From positions 1-64,000 of the forward strand of contig NZ_JAUOPE010000017.1 in NCBI RefSeq assembly GCF_030546755.1: DNA of 64,000 nt, written 5' to 3'. Source of the stretch: Colwellia sp. 1_MG-2023 (GTDB lineage: Bacteria; Pseudomonadota; Gammaproteobacteria; Enterobacterales; Alteromonadaceae). The notes under the pieces are model-generated. The model was not told where the DNA came from and made no database searches. It was given only the letters and a program-made list of their open reading frames with translations. Made by a program: the position numbers and the translations under genes. Position 1 is the first letter of the stretch, and each line of letters starts with the position of its first letter. Shown piece by piece: positions 54,688-63,967 of this stretch.

Positions 54688-55668
54688 ATGATTGATGTTT
54701 ATAACGCCCTGCCACAAATAGCACAATATATTCTTGTGCTATTAGGCGTGGTGTTTTGTAAAATTTCGTTCAATAAAATATCGCCATCATTGACTCAACA
54801 ATCCGCATTTATTTTTTATCGGTTTTATTGTCAGCAACTTGCTGAAAAAGTGAATAAAGAAAAAAACAGCGATTCGCAACGCAAGATTGCAGGTTTTATT
54901 GCTAGCGTTATCACCATCACGCCTTTAATGATTATTGTTTGGCTCTTTGAAGAATTTATTGCTGTGCCGATAATTTGGCAAGCTTTGTTGTTATTTGCTG
55001 CACTAGGGAGTTTTAATTTAAATAACCTTGGGAAAGCTGTAGCGACCCAACTTAACGTTCAAGATAAATACCAAGCGAAACAAACCTTATCGCCTTGGCT
55101 GTCGCGTGACAGTGACCAATTATCGCCTATCGGCATCAGTAAAGCTTGTATTGAAATGTTGATCTTAAGAAAGTTTCAACAACAATTTGCCATCGGTTTT
55201 TTCTTTATTTTTATCGGGCCGTTAGCGGCATTAAGTTTTCGATTACTGTTAGAAACGCATTACAGTTGGAACATTAAACATCATCAGTTTCGATTTTTCG
55301 GTCGTTTTATCAATAAAACCATCAACATATTACAATGGTTGCCTAGCCGACTGTTTTTATTGTTACTTGTATTAACCTCGATAAATCAAAATATTTTATT
55401 ATTTTGGCGACTGGTTAAAAAATTATTTTTTACTAATAACAACAGTATTTTCATCGCATATTGCGCTTATATTTTAGGAATAAAATTGGGCGGTGTTGCT
55501 ATGTATAGTAAAAATAAGATACGTCGCGTATCGTTCAACGACCAAGGACAGCAACCGCAAGCAAAAGATATTATTGCCACGATGAAACAATTAAATTTAG
55601 TGATGACCTTAGCGTTTGGGATATTAATTTCAATCGTCATTGTCACTGCTATACTCGTTAAACAATAA
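54688..55668 (+). CDS. CbiB/CobD/AmpE-like membrane protein, divergent
   Basis: 326 residues, with about five membrane segments. It resembles the CobD/CbiB family only loosely: the region SKACIEMLILRKFQQQFAIG followed by FFFIFIGPLAALSFRLL corresponds to the family's R-A-x-x-E-S-x-x-x-N and G-G-P-x-G blocks, but the conserved Ser, Asn and Gly-Gly are replaced. Position after mtnN matches the cobalamin-synthesis-like gene of Vibrio and Shewanella. No other cobalamin genes are nearby. A true amide synthase role in B12 is doubtful; AmpE, a homologue, is another possibility. Confidence 0.65.
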   Translation: MIDVYNALPQIAQYILVLLGVVFCKISFNKISPSLTQQSAFIFYRFYCQQLAEKVNKEKNSDSQRKIAGFIASVITITPLMIIVWLFEEFIAVPIIWQALLLFAALGSFNLNNLGKAVATQLNVQDKYQAKQTLSPWLSRDSDQLSPIGISKACIEMLILRKFQQQFAIGFFFIFIGPLAALSFRLLLETHYSWNIKHHQFRFFGRFINKTINILQWLPSRLFLLLLVLTSINQNILLFWRLVKKLFFTNNNSIFIAYCAYILGIKLGGVAMYSKNKIRRVSFNDQGQQPQAKDIIATMKQLNLVMTLAFGILISIVIVTAILVKQ

Positions 55669-55696
55669 ACGTTAAACACGATTAAGGCTAATGCTA

Positions 55697-56086
55697 ATGA
55701 AATCTCAACTCACCTTTGTTTTACTCGTTTGTTATTCACTATTTGGTTATGCCAATGAGATACGTACTATTTCACAGCAACAATTACTTAGTATGCAACA
55801 TGCCCCAAAAGCCCCTGAATTTATTATCCTTGATGTGCGCAGTAACGAAGAATTTAAAGCGGGTCATATTAACGGCGCCTTAAATATTAGTCATGACACG
55901 ATAGAGCAGCATTTAGATAAATTATCGGGTTACCAAGATAAAACCGTGATCGTACATTGTCGCTCAGGCCGAAGAGCAGAAATTGCTGAAGCGACACTAC
56001 AAGCAAAAGGTTTTACTCAACTCAAGCATTTAACCGGCGATTATCAAGGTTGGGTGAATGCCGACCTACCTCTCGTAAAAGAGTAA
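55697..56086 (+). CDS. Periplasmic single-domain rhodanese-like sulfurtransferase
   Basis: 129 residues from the ATG at 55697 (AAGG nine bases upstream; ATG at 55691 is too close). Signal peptide ends ...FGYA. One rhodanese domain: IILDVRSNEEFKAGHINGAL and the active-site loop VHCRSGRRAEIAE with catalytic Cys. Exported single rhodaneses (PspE-like) transfer sulfane sulfur, for example from thiosulfate to cyanide in vitro. The TRIC-family gene starts 3 bp after its stop. Confidence 0.88.
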   Translation: MKSQLTFVLLVCYSLFGYANEIRTISQQQLLSMQHAPKAPEFIILDVRSNEEFKAGHINGALNISHDTIEQHLDKLSGYQDKTVIVHCRSGRRAEIAEATLQAKGFTQLKHLTGDYQGWVNADLPLVKE

Positions 56087-56089
56087 TCT

Positions 56090-56713
56090 ATGTTTGAATT
56101 GTTACGTTGGTTAGATTTATTTGGAGTGATCGTTTTCGCGCTTTCTGGCGCACTAATGGCCGGCCGATATAAACTTGACCCATTTGGTGTTGTAGTATTG
56201 GCGGCTGTTACTGCCGTTGGTGGCGGTACAATTCGCGATGTTATTTTAGGTACTACTGTGTTTTGGGTTGCAGATCCTATCTACTTATTGGTTATTTTAA
56301 TCACGGCTATTTTAACCATATTAATCATACGTAGACCTAAACGAATTCCTAAACGCTTTTTATTAATTGCTGATGCATTTGGCTTAGCCTTATTTGCCGT
56401 TTTAGGGACACAAAAATCATTAGACTTAGGTGCGCCAATTCCAGTTGCTATTGTTATGGGAACCATTACGGGTGTTGCAGGAGGGATGATCAGAGACGTG
56501 TTATGTAATGTGATACCTATGATTTTAAGGCAAGAGGTATATGCTTTAGCGGCAATGCTAGGTGGCTGTTTATTCGTGGTTTTTCATTCTTTTGGTTTTT
56601 CTGAAAATGTCTCCACTATTTGCGCGATTGTTGGTGCACTCAAGTTAAGACTAGCAGCAATATATTGGCAAGTATCACTGCCCGCCTTCCATATTTCAGA
56701 AAAAGAAGAATGA
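56090..56713 (+). CDS. TRIC-type cation channel family protein (YicG/UPF0126)
   Basis: 207 residues with seven membrane helices built as two repeats, each holding the glycine-rich motif: VGGGTIRDVILG (about residue 43) and VAGGMIRDVLCN (about 127). These mark the trimeric intracellular cation channel family, for which bacterial homologues conduct potassium. It is directly coupled to the rhodanese gene (3 bp). Confidence 0.88.
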   Translation: MFELLRWLDLFGVIVFALSGALMAGRYKLDPFGVVVLAAVTAVGGGTIRDVILGTTVFWVADPIYLLVILITAILTILIIRRPKRIPKRFLLIADAFGLALFAVLGTQKSLDLGAPIPVAIVMGTITGVAGGMIRDVLCNVIPMILRQEVYALAAMLGGCLFVVFHSFGFSENVSTICAIVGALKLRLAAIYWQVSLPAFHISEKEE

Positions 56714-56766
56714 ACGAAATTTAAAATTCAATAAGCTTAAGAGAGGGAGCAGCTCAAAACAAACAA

Positions 56767-57090
56767 CTAAGCTTCAATTCCCCAGCCATCGTTATAACCA
56801 TTAAATTTGGCAGCAATTTGTTCAAGTTGCGCTTCTTGAGCAACAATAGCATCGTAATCGGGTAACATATTAATCGTACAATCTAAATCCCAAACATTCG
56901 GGGTTTCATCAGGATGAATACTTAATTGCATATCAGGCGCTTTTTCTTTTAGCATTTTTGCCATGGCTTCTGCCTGTTCTTTTTTCTCAAACAATTGAAA
57001 AAATACTACGGGGTGAACTATAGTTAAATCAACACCTGCGGCGTGCATTTCTGCTAATACTTGGCCTGTATCATCGTTTGGAAAAGTCAT
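56767..57090 (-). CDS. RraB-like protein (second RraB-family member)
   Basis: 107 residues. It matches the RraB (ribonuclease E inhibitor) domain in outline: NDDTGQVLAEMHAAGVDLT, then VVFFQLFEKKEQAEAMAKML and the terminal YNDGWGIEA that parallels the YDGWGTYFE end of RraB. It is clearly more distant from E. coli RraB than the gene at 5532-5882 and lacks the long acidic run. Whether it acts on RNase E is unknown. Lone gene, ending 53 bp from the convergent TRIC gene. Confidence 0.75.
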   Translation of the reverse strand: MTFPNDDTGQVLAEMHAAGVDLTIVHPVVFFQLFEKKEQAEAMAKMLKEKAPDMQLSIHPDETPNVWDLDCTINMLPDYDAIVAQEAQLEQIAAKFNGYNDGWGIEA

Positions 57091-57157
57091 AAAAAAATCA
57101 CCTAATTAAATTCAGCGTCATTATAAACATCAAAGAGAAAGTATGATAGTTAAGACG

Positions 57158-57604
57158 TTAATTACTTGTAGCAAGGGTACAAAAATTATCAACACATACT
57201 GCTTTTGTCGAATCATTATGATGATCACAGTGGCCAATGGCGGTTTTATCTCGATTCGCCTTCTTTAATTGTGAAGCCCCAATTACATTCACCGCCACTT
57301 TGCAAGTTAAATCAATAAAATCAACTTCTGCCACTCGGCATTGTTCATTAGAAACACACGTGAGGTTTTGAGCAACTATCGCTAAATTGATCGATTTTTT
57401 GGCTTTATCTGCTGCTACTTCAACCACTGAAATTTCACTAGTCGATGGATAATCTTTTTGATTAGCTTGTTGCAGCTTCTTTTCTTCAAGCTGGCGATTA
57501 TAAGCTTCATGTTGCTTTTCATTGTTATGAAGTAAAACCCCAAAGCCTAAGAGGATCATAAAAAAAACCGACAATACTAACAATGATATATATAGCCATT
57601 TCAT
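57158..57604 (-). CDS. Cysteine-rich membrane-anchored protein of unknown function (148 aa)
   Basis: Not a family I recognise. An N-terminal membrane helix (MKWLYISLLVLSVFFMILLGFGVLL) leads to a charged coiled stretch (HNNEKQHEAYNRQLEEKKLQ) and a C-terminal domain with six cysteines (LTCVSNEQCRV, LTCKVAV, GHCDHH, KAVCVDNFCTL). Paired cysteines outside the membrane suggest a disulfide-stabilised periplasmic domain. It lies 23 bp after the lipoprotein gene at 57628-58182 on the same strand, so the two are probably cotranscribed. Confidence 0.75.
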   Translation of the reverse strand: MKWLYISLLVLSVFFMILLGFGVLLHNNEKQHEAYNRQLEEKKLQQANQKDYPSTSEISVVEVAADKAKKSINLAIVAQNLTCVSNEQCRVAEVDFIDLTCKVAVNVIGASQLKKANRDKTAIGHCDHHNDSTKAVCVDNFCTLATSN

Positions 57605-57627
57605 CTTTTCAACCGCCCTCTTAACGA

Positions 57628-58182
57628 CTAAGGTGATCCTAATGGTAAGGTTTTCATCATGGCGCGAACGGCTTGTTGAATTTTATCTTGTACTTCTTGG
57701 CTATTGTCTTGTGGGCGAATTTTTAGCGGGTAAACACTTCGCCAAACAGAGCGTTTATCTTGCTGATCAACGATATCTAGCACTAAACTGCCGGGGGAGA
57801 CTTGCCATGATTTTTTATCTTGCACCGCTAAACCTGAATGTAAACACGGATCGCAATATTTCACGCCTTGATTATATTTAGTCAAATCTTGCCTATTTTG
57901 GATTAAATGATAGCCAACAATGACATTCGCCTTTTCATTAGATTGATAAACCAAACCTTTATTGTCAAAGCTCCGTTCAATGGCGGTTTCAATATTATTA
58001 CGAGTGGCGTAACTTATGTTTTGAGATTCGCCAAACACTGAATTTCGAGGATAAGTACTATAAGATTCAATATTAGAAAAGTTGAAGTTGCTTTTAAATT
58101 TTGCCGTCGCGATAGGCTGGCTTGAACAACCAAACAGTAACAAAACACTTAAACCAAAGGTCAAGGGTATTTTATTTATCAT
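57628..58182 (-). CDS. DUF4136-type lipoprotein
   Basis: 184 residues with lipobox LFGC (Cys19 after MINKIPLTFGLSVLLLFG). The mature region fits DUF4136: SNFNFSNIESYSTYPR near the start, RNNIETAIERSFDNKGLVY, ANVIVGYHLI, and a C-terminal SLVLDIVDQQDKRSVWRSVY. Outer-membrane or periplasmic lipoprotein of unknown role. A CDPC pair (KYCDPCLHSG) is a local oddity. Downstream of nosL but 93 bp away, so membership in the nos operon is doubtful. Confidence 0.82.
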   Translation of the reverse strand: MINKIPLTFGLSVLLLFGCSSQPIATAKFKSNFNFSNIESYSTYPRNSVFGESQNISYATRNNIETAIERSFDNKGLVYQSNEKANVIVGYHLIQNRQDLTKYNQGVKYCDPCLHSGLAVQDKKSWQVSPGSLVLDIVDQQDKRSVWRSVYPLKIRPQDNSQEVQDKIQQAVRAMMKTLPLGSP

Positions 58183-58275
58183 AAATATTTAGCAAACCTA
58201 GTAGCATTAATGCTAATCAGCCTACCTTAGCCACTGAATAATTCAACTATTTAAATATTTGTTATAATTTAAGAC

Positions 58276-58794
58276 TCACATTAACACCGATAAATCAATA
58301 TCTTGAAAGCTTAATACTTTTCCGCCAAATTCATCGGCAAACTTTTGAGCATCACTTTGCTGACTAAAGCTTGCAAGGGTTTTGCCCATGGCTCCTGTTT
58401 TTTCAGAGCCCGCAACAAACCACGCGGCTTTCGCGTCGATAAAATAATTATCGTTCGGCGAATCCCAAGGAGATTTACTCATATCATGTACATATAACGT
58501 GGTGACATTGCGTTTATTTTCTGGCTCGAGATAAAAGCTAAACATGTCACGCGTTGAACAAAACTTGTGAACCTTTTTTCCCTCTTCTTCTGTTACCCCT
58601 TTTCGAAATAGCTCCCCTTTGGGACCGGCAAAATGAGTAATTAACATACCGCATAAATGACACTCATCAGCTGACTCTATCGCAGCAGCTTGATGAATAG
58701 TTTGATGTCCTTCTTCATGCTTAGAACAAGCAGTAAACAATGACACGATAAGTAAACAGCAGATTAGTTTTGATAAAGATTTCATAGTTTTCAT
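58276..58794 (-). CDS. nosL: Copper-binding lipoprotein NosL
   Basis: 172 residues. Lipobox FTAC (LIVSLFTACSKHEE), then the copper site region ADECHLCGMLITHFAGPKGE with the conserved C-x-x-C-G-M, as in NosL. Known NosL donates Cu(I) to maturing NosZ. Last gene of nosZDFYL, 16 bp after nosY. The start at 58794 is kept; an in-frame ATG 9 bp later is possible. Confidence 0.95.
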   Translation of the reverse strand: MKTMKSLSKLICCLLIVSLFTACSKHEEGHQTIHQAAAIESADECHLCGMLITHFAGPKGELFRKGVTEEEGKKVHKFCSTRDMFSFYLEPENKRNVTTLYVHDMSKSPWDSPNDNYFIDAKAAWFVAGSEKTGAMGKTLASFSQQSDAQKFADEFGGKVLSFQDIDLSVLM

Positions 58795-58810
58795 TCTTTT
58801 TAATATACAA

Positions 58811-59629
58811 TTAAAGTGTTTTTTTCATAAAAATAAAATTAGCGCCAATTAAAGGCAGCATCACCCAAGTAATGAGCACTAAAAATAATTGCCCTTGCGT
58901 TAAGCTAGATTTTATCGCAATTGCCAACGCACCGTTTACATCGCTGCTGTCAAGGCCAGCTAAATTGACTAACCTAAAAATATCAGATGGACTAAACATC
59001 ATAATTTGCGTTAATCCTTGCTGACTAACACCCTGCTCTACTCCCACCAATAATGCTAACAAGGCTAGATCAAATACCAGAGCAAAGAAAAACCAAATCA
59101 GTAAAGCAATACCCGCTGCTTTAGATTTTTCGTTGACCGCTAAACTGATGACATAAGCAATGGCGGTAAAACTTAAGCCAAGTAAAACCGCACTAGCAAT
59201 GAAAGTACTGAATAAACGGAGCACTTCAACATCATTCACTTGCAGATACAAAATCAGTGCTGATGCGCCAAATCCTAGCAATGTAGCTAAAGCTATAATC
59301 CCGCCTTGCCCGATAAATTTACCGAGTAATAATTGTGTTTTACTTAACGGGTAAGTTAACAGCAAAAGTAACGTGCCGCTTTCTTGCTCGCCAACAAAGC
59401 TGTCATAACTTAACAACAGGGCAATTAATGGGATCAAAAAAACGGCTAAACTCGCCAAACTCGCAATAGTGGTTGAAAGTGAAGTTACCCCTACTTCTCC
59501 CGAAGCAACCGCCCCGAAATAGGTTAAACCTATGGATAAGACCGCAAAAATAAGGGTAATTGAGATTAACCAACGGTTTCGTAAACCATCAAAAAATTCT
59601 TTCCCGGCAACGGCTAATATTTGATTCAT
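58811..59629 (-). CDS. nosY: Nitrous oxide reductase ABC transporter permease NosY
   Basis: 272 residues from the ATG at 59629 (CAGGAGCTTAGT precedes; an earlier in-frame start overlaps nosF). Six membrane helices of the ABC-2 type: an N-terminal FFDGLRNRWLISITLIF, then SYDSFVGEQESGTLLLLL (the cytoplasmic coupling helix motif), and later segments. With NosF and NosD it builds the NosDFY complex that assembles the CuZ centre in the periplasm. Confidence 0.94.
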   Translation of the reverse strand: MNQILAVAGKEFFDGLRNRWLISITLIFAVLSIGLTYFGAVASGEVGVTSLSTTIASLASLAVFLIPLIALLLSYDSFVGEQESGTLLLLLTYPLSKTQLLLGKFIGQGGIIALATLLGFGASALILYLQVNDVEVLRLFSTFIASAVLLGLSFTAIAYVISLAVNEKSKAAGIALLIWFFFALVFDLALLALLVGVEQGVSQQGLTQIMMFSPSDIFRLVNLAGLDSSDVNGALAIAIKSSLTQGQLFLVLITWVMLPLIGANFIFMKKTL

Positions 59630-59630
59630 A

Positions 59631-60584
59631 CTAAGCTCCTGCACTTAATTTTTTATCATTGCCAACGTTTTTATTTTGCTGCAAATAATATTGATAGACC
59701 TGTTCTAAATTTGCTTTATCAATATCAATGTCACAAATAGATTCAAAGGTTAACAAGTAACGTAACATTGCGACTTTATCTTGCTCTGGCACCTTTAATA
59801 TTGAATCGCTCTCGTCATTCGATAGGTATTTTAGTAAATGTGCATCATGTCTTAAGGTGCCATTTAATCCATGAGGTGTTATTTTTATCGGTAAGTTCGC
59901 TTGTTGACGTAACTCAGCTAACGTGCCAATCGCTAACATATTGCCCGATGAAAGTATCATCGCTCGATCAATATGTTGTTCAACACCGGGTAAAACATGC
60001 GAACATAAAATAACGCTTGTTCCTTGGCTTTTTAATTGATCAACCGTTTGATAAAAATCAGCTGTTGCGATGGGATCTAACCCAACGGTTGGTTCATCAA
60101 GTAATAATAATTTGGGCTTACCAATAAACGCTTGAGCTAATCCTAAGCGTTGGCGCATGCCTTTTGAAAAAGTTTTCACCGGTTTTTTCATCGCGTGCGC
60201 GACACCGACTTGCTCTAATAATTCAATGGCATGCTGTTTCGCGGCTTTAGGGTAGAAACCTTTCAATCGAGCAAAATAAGTTAATACTTCTAACCCGGTT
60301 AAATGTTCATAAAAACTAACATTTTCAGGTAAGTAACCGATTTGTTCTCGCATATGCCATGCGGCTTTTGTATCAGGAGCAACCCCCATGACATTTACCT
60401 CACCATGACTCGGTGAAATAACCCCTAAGATCAGTTTCATCATAGTGGTTTTACCCGCACCATTATGGCCAAACAGACCTAACACTTCACCTTGATTCAA
60501 TTGCATATCTATCAAATTCAACGCGGTTAATTTAGGATATTGCTTACCTACCTTTGATAAGGTAATTAAAGGAGAAGTAGTCAT
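59631..60584 (-). CDS. nosF: Nitrous oxide reductase ABC transporter ATP-binding protein NosF
   Basis: 317 residues. Walker A FGHNGAGKTTMMKLI, signature FSKGMRQRLGLAQAF, Walker B LLLLDEPTVGLDP and the switch His in ILCSHVLPG are all present. The C-terminal ~80 residues are an extension typical of NosF. Its start overlaps the nosD stop by one base, and nosY starts one base after its stop, so nosD-nosF-nosY are tightly coupled. Confidence 0.95.
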   Translation of the reverse strand: MTTSPLITLSKVGKQYPKLTALNLIDMQLNQGEVLGLFGHNGAGKTTMMKLILGVISPSHGEVNVMGVAPDTKAAWHMREQIGYLPENVSFYEHLTGLEVLTYFARLKGFYPKAAKQHAIELLEQVGVAHAMKKPVKTFSKGMRQRLGLAQAFIGKPKLLLLDEPTVGLDPIATADFYQTVDQLKSQGTSVILCSHVLPGVEQHIDRAMILSSGNMLAIGTLAELRQQANLPIKITPHGLNGTLRHDAHLLKYLSNDESDSILKVPEQDKVAMLRYLLTFESICDIDIDKANLEQVYQYYLQQNKNVGNDKKLSAGA

Positions 60585-61945
60585 TAGTGCACGTCCTTAA
60601 CATTAAGTTTTGCAAGGCTTAACTCAATATTTGAATTGTCTTCAGGTTTGTTAGCATGGGGTGATTTCATCAGCGGGAAACTATCTTTAACCCCAGAAGG
60701 TTTAAGAATTGGAAATTGTCTTTGCACCCATCGTAATATGATCACTGCAGGGCTATCCATGAGCATTTTCATTTCAGGATATTGCCACATCAGTTTGTCG
60801 ATACCATCATTTGGCTCAAAAATGACATCACCAATTTTATCGTTATTCATATCCCAACCTAAATAATTACTCCAATAATTACCCACACCATCTTGGCTCC
60901 ATTCTTGGTTTTTATTAGATACATACTTTACTTGTGTCGGATTATTGATAAAGCTATTCGCATAAACCTTAGTATTTTCAGAGCCAGCGGTTAAATGTAT
61001 GCCAATTTCTGTGGTATCTATCACATTGCCATAAATCGAATTGTACGCCGAGTTATAAACAAATAACCCTTTACCATCTCGACCCAATACTTTGTTTTCT
61101 GGCTTAGTCCACACATCTTTAATGTGATTATTACTAATGATTGAAGAGGTTATAAAGTTCATTAAAAAGCCGTAATCTTCACTATCAAAGGTGCTATTAC
61201 CATCAACCGTCAGGTTTCGAGAGCTCATTAAGGCATAACCCGCTCGCGTGTTATAGGCGGTATTGTTAAGCACTTTATTGCTATGAGAATACATATAATG
61301 AATACCGTAACGTAAATCGTGCATGGTATTGTTTTTAAGAACATTCCCTTGGCTTGAAATAATATATAAGCCATCTCGGGTGTGAAAAACTTCGTTGTCT
61401 CGCACTTCAACATTTTTAACAATAGAGAGTTGAATACCATTGCCACGATCAGCTGAACGTATGGCTAAATTCCCTTCAATGGTATTTTTAATCACCTGAA
61501 TTGATTCACCTTTTTGTAACCAAATACCAAAACCGTCGCCTTTAAGGTAATTGTTTTGAATAACCAAGTGACTGGCTTTCTCATCAGAATATATACCCGA
61601 ATGTTGCTCTGTTAAATCACTGCCCCAATTTTCAATCGTTAAATTCTCAATGGTGATATGGGAATTTTTCAACAATAACGCGTGACCATCACCTTGGGCA
61701 TCAATGATCGCCTTTTGTTGCTCATTAGGTTTAGTAGTTAAATGAATAGCACGATAAATAACAAAATTTCCTCGATAACGACCAGCAGACAAGATTATGG
61801 TGTCGCCATCAATAGCGTTATCAAGCACCTCCTGTAAATTATCGTTTGGTAACACCGTGACTTCGTTAGCGTTAGCTGGTGTCATCAGCAAAGGCATAAA
61901 GCTAAACAGCACAATAATCAAACGTTGAGCGTATTTATTTATCAT
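60584..61945 (-). CDS. nosD: Nitrous oxide reductase maturation protein NosD
   Basis: 453-residue periplasmic right-handed beta-helix (CASH/NosD repeats) that works with NosFY to deliver sulfur/copper for CuZ. Signal peptide MINKYAQRLIIVLFSFMPLL... ending ANA. Repeats rich in N-N-x-I/N-x-V appear throughout (GIQLSIVKNVEVRDNEV; NVLKNNTMHDLRYGIHYMYS; NLTVDGNSTFD). The usual W-S-Q-D-G-x-G-N-Y-W-S-N-Y block (WSQDGVGNYWSNYLGWD) is present near the C-terminus. A hairpin separates it from nosZ. Confidence 0.95.
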   Translation of the reverse strand: MINKYAQRLIIVLFSFMPLLMTPANANEVTVLPNDNLQEVLDNAIDGDTIILSAGRYRGNFVIYRAIHLTTKPNEQQKAIIDAQGDGHALLLKNSHITIENLTIENWGSDLTEQHSGIYSDEKASHLVIQNNYLKGDGFGIWLQKGESIQVIKNTIEGNLAIRSADRGNGIQLSIVKNVEVRDNEVFHTRDGLYIISSQGNVLKNNTMHDLRYGIHYMYSHSNKVLNNTAYNTRAGYALMSSRNLTVDGNSTFDSEDYGFLMNFITSSIISNNHIKDVWTKPENKVLGRDGKGLFVYNSAYNSIYGNVIDTTEIGIHLTAGSENTKVYANSFINNPTQVKYVSNKNQEWSQDGVGNYWSNYLGWDMNNDKIGDVIFEPNDGIDKLMWQYPEMKMLMDSPAVIILRWVQRQFPILKPSGVKDSFPLMKSPHANKPEDNSNIELSLAKLNVKDVH

Positions 61946-61971
61946 AAATTTCGTGTTCTTCTATAACGTAG

Positions 61972-62005
61972 AAAAAGCATAACACCGATTAAATGTTATG
62001 CTTTT
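61972..62005 (-). terminator. Hairpin with T run between nosZ and nosD (attenuator-like)
   Basis: Arms AAAAGCATAACA (61973-61984) and TGTTATGCTTTT (61994-62005) with a 9-base loop. Read on the minus strand it lies 27 bp after the nosZ stop and ends GCTTTTTC. It could be a partial terminator or 3'-end protector lowering nosDFYL relative to nosZ. Confidence 0.72.
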
Positions 62006-62031
62006 GATCTTAGTTAATAAACGGGCTGTTT

Positions 62032-63921
62032 TTATGTTTCAACAAACATTCTGCCGCGCATTTCCATATGTAAGGCATGACAGAACCAGTTACAGTAATA
62101 CCATTGAACACCAGGTTTATCTGCAGTAAAGGTAATTGAAGCGGTTGCTTGAGGACCAATCTCCATTTGCACACCATGGTTGGTCATACAGAAACCATGC
62201 GTAACATCTTCAACTTGGTCAAGATTTGTCACTATAACCGTTACTTCATTACCTAACTTAACGTTAAAAGATTCCATTCCGTATGTAGGGGCAATTGACG
62301 TCATGTAAACACGCACTTTATTGCCATCACGAATCACTTTGTTCTCAGTATAAACATCAACGCCATCACGTTTAGCTTGAGCGATGGTTTCTGCAAACAT
62401 TGCATCATCTCTTGGCCATATTTTAAGCGGTTTCATTTTACTGCGATGAACTATCATACAATCATGTGGTTCTGCATAAGTAGGTCCATCATGAACCAAC
62501 TTCATTTCATCACCTGAAATATCAATTAACTGATCATTTTCTGGACGTAATGGGCCAACAGGTAAAAACCTGTCTTTTGAAAACTTACATAATGCAATTA
62601 ACCATTTACCATCTGCATCTCGAGTTTCGCCGGCAGATGTATGGTTATGACCTGGTTGATAATGAACATCTAATTTCTGACGAATATAGTTAACTTTTTT
62701 ACCGTTATGAGCATCAATCGCATCTTGCACATTCCATTTAGCAATTTGGCTATCAAGAAATAACGTAGTATAGGCATTACCTTTATTATCAAACGCGGTA
62801 TGTAGTGGACCTAAACCTAATTCAGGCTCAGCGACAATGGCATCACGTGGCTTAATTTTGTTAGCAAATAATGAATCTAATTTCTTGATAGATATAATAG
62901 ATACTGTTGGAGATAATTTACCATTGGCAACAAAATATTCACCATTTGGCGAGGTATTCATACCGTGTGGAGATTTAGGCACTGGAATATAACGGGTTAA
63001 TTCAGAGCCTTTAGTACCATCAAGTACCGGAACATTATTACCGTTATAGGTTTTAAATTTGCCCGCTTTAAGCGCCGCTTCACATCGTGCCAAGCTAAAG
63101 ACAACCACATGGTCACGCTCAGACGAGATCATGTCACCTAAGTTCATGCCCATTTCTGAATTGTAACAAGTAGAAGCAAAGTATTTCCCGTCGTAATCAG
63201 CATCGGTATTATCTAAATTACCGTCTACCATTACTTGGAAAGCAATTTCCATTTTCTCAGCATCAATCACATTAAATAACGAACGATACGTGCTGACATC
63301 TTTCATACCGCCTTTGCCGTCATTGTTCATCGGAATTTCAAATTCACCGTTACAAATAACGTATTTAGTGTAAGGGACTTTTTGGACACGTAACCCGTGT
63401 ATTGCTTGTACATTTGGAATGGTGATCATTTTGTCACATTTCATAATGTCACAACGTATACGAGCTACCCGAGAATTAGCTTTATCGTTAATAAAAACAT
63501 ATTTACCATTATACCGACCATCCGTCATACTCATATGTGGGTGATGTGAATCACCGGCATGTAAGTGTGCACTCTCGCCTTTAATTCGTTTACTTTCTTC
63601 TGTTAATCCCCAACCGGTCGCACTATCAGTATTAAATACCGGGATACGCATTAATTCACGCATTGATGGAACGCCCAATATACGCACCTCACCTGAATGG
63701 CCACCACTCCAAAAGCCGTAATATTCATCTAAATCACCAGGGCCAACGTGAGGACTATTAGCCGCTTCACTGCGTTGCGCTTGCGCCATAGATGAAAACA
63801 TAGCAGCGGTCATAGGAGCAGCAATAGCGCCGGCACCAATTAATGCTGTTTTACCAAAAAACTTACGTCTATCTTCACTTTCTAGCTCAACATTATTTGA
63901 GCTTTTATCTTCATTACTCAT
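62032..63921 (-). CDS. nosZ: Nitrous-oxide reductase NosZ (clade I, Tat-exported)
   Basis: 629-residue periplasmic multicopper enzyme reducing N2O to N2, last step of denitrification. N-terminal twin-arginine signal [20 protein letters not shown] (residues 17-36) marks clade I. CuZ His ligands are in [26 protein letters not shown] and YAEPHDCM; the C-terminal cupredoxin domain has the CuA motif [16 protein letters not shown]. Start ATG at 63921 behind GGGGAAGAGT. The probable nosR end lies 46 bp upstream. All expected ligands look intact. Confidence 0.97.
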   Translation of the reverse strand: MSNEDKSSNNVELESEDRRKFFGKTALIGAGAIAAPMTAAMFSSMAQAQRSEAANSPHVGPGDLDEYYGFWSGGHSGEVRILGVPSMRELMRIPVFNTDSATGWGLTEESKRIKGESAHLHAGDSHHPHMSMTDGRYNGKYVFINDKANSRVARIRCDIMKCDKMITIPNVQAIHGLRVQKVPYTKYVICNGEFEIPMNNDGKGGMKDVSTYRSLFNVIDAEKMEIAFQVMVDGNLDNTDADYDGKYFASTCYNSEMGMNLGDMISSERDHVVVFSLARCEAALKAGKFKTYNGNNVPVLDGTKGSELTRYIPVPKSPHGMNTSPNGEYFVANGKLSPTVSIISIKKLDSLFANKIKPRDAIVAEPELGLGPLHTAFDNKGNAYTTLFLDSQIAKWNVQDAIDAHNGKKVNYIRQKLDVHYQPGHNHTSAGETRDADGKWLIALCKFSKDRFLPVGPLRPENDQLIDISGDEMKLVHDGPTYAEPHDCMIVHRSKMKPLKIWPRDDAMFAETIAQAKRDGVDVYTENKVIRDGNKVRVYMTSIAPTYGMESFNVKLGNEVTVIVTNLDQVEDVTHGFCMTNHGVQMEIGPQATASITFTADKPGVQWYYCNWFCHALHMEMRGRMFVET

Positions 63922-63967
63922 ACTCTTCCCCAGTTATTTTATCTATAAACTTTTTTACGTTTGTCAA

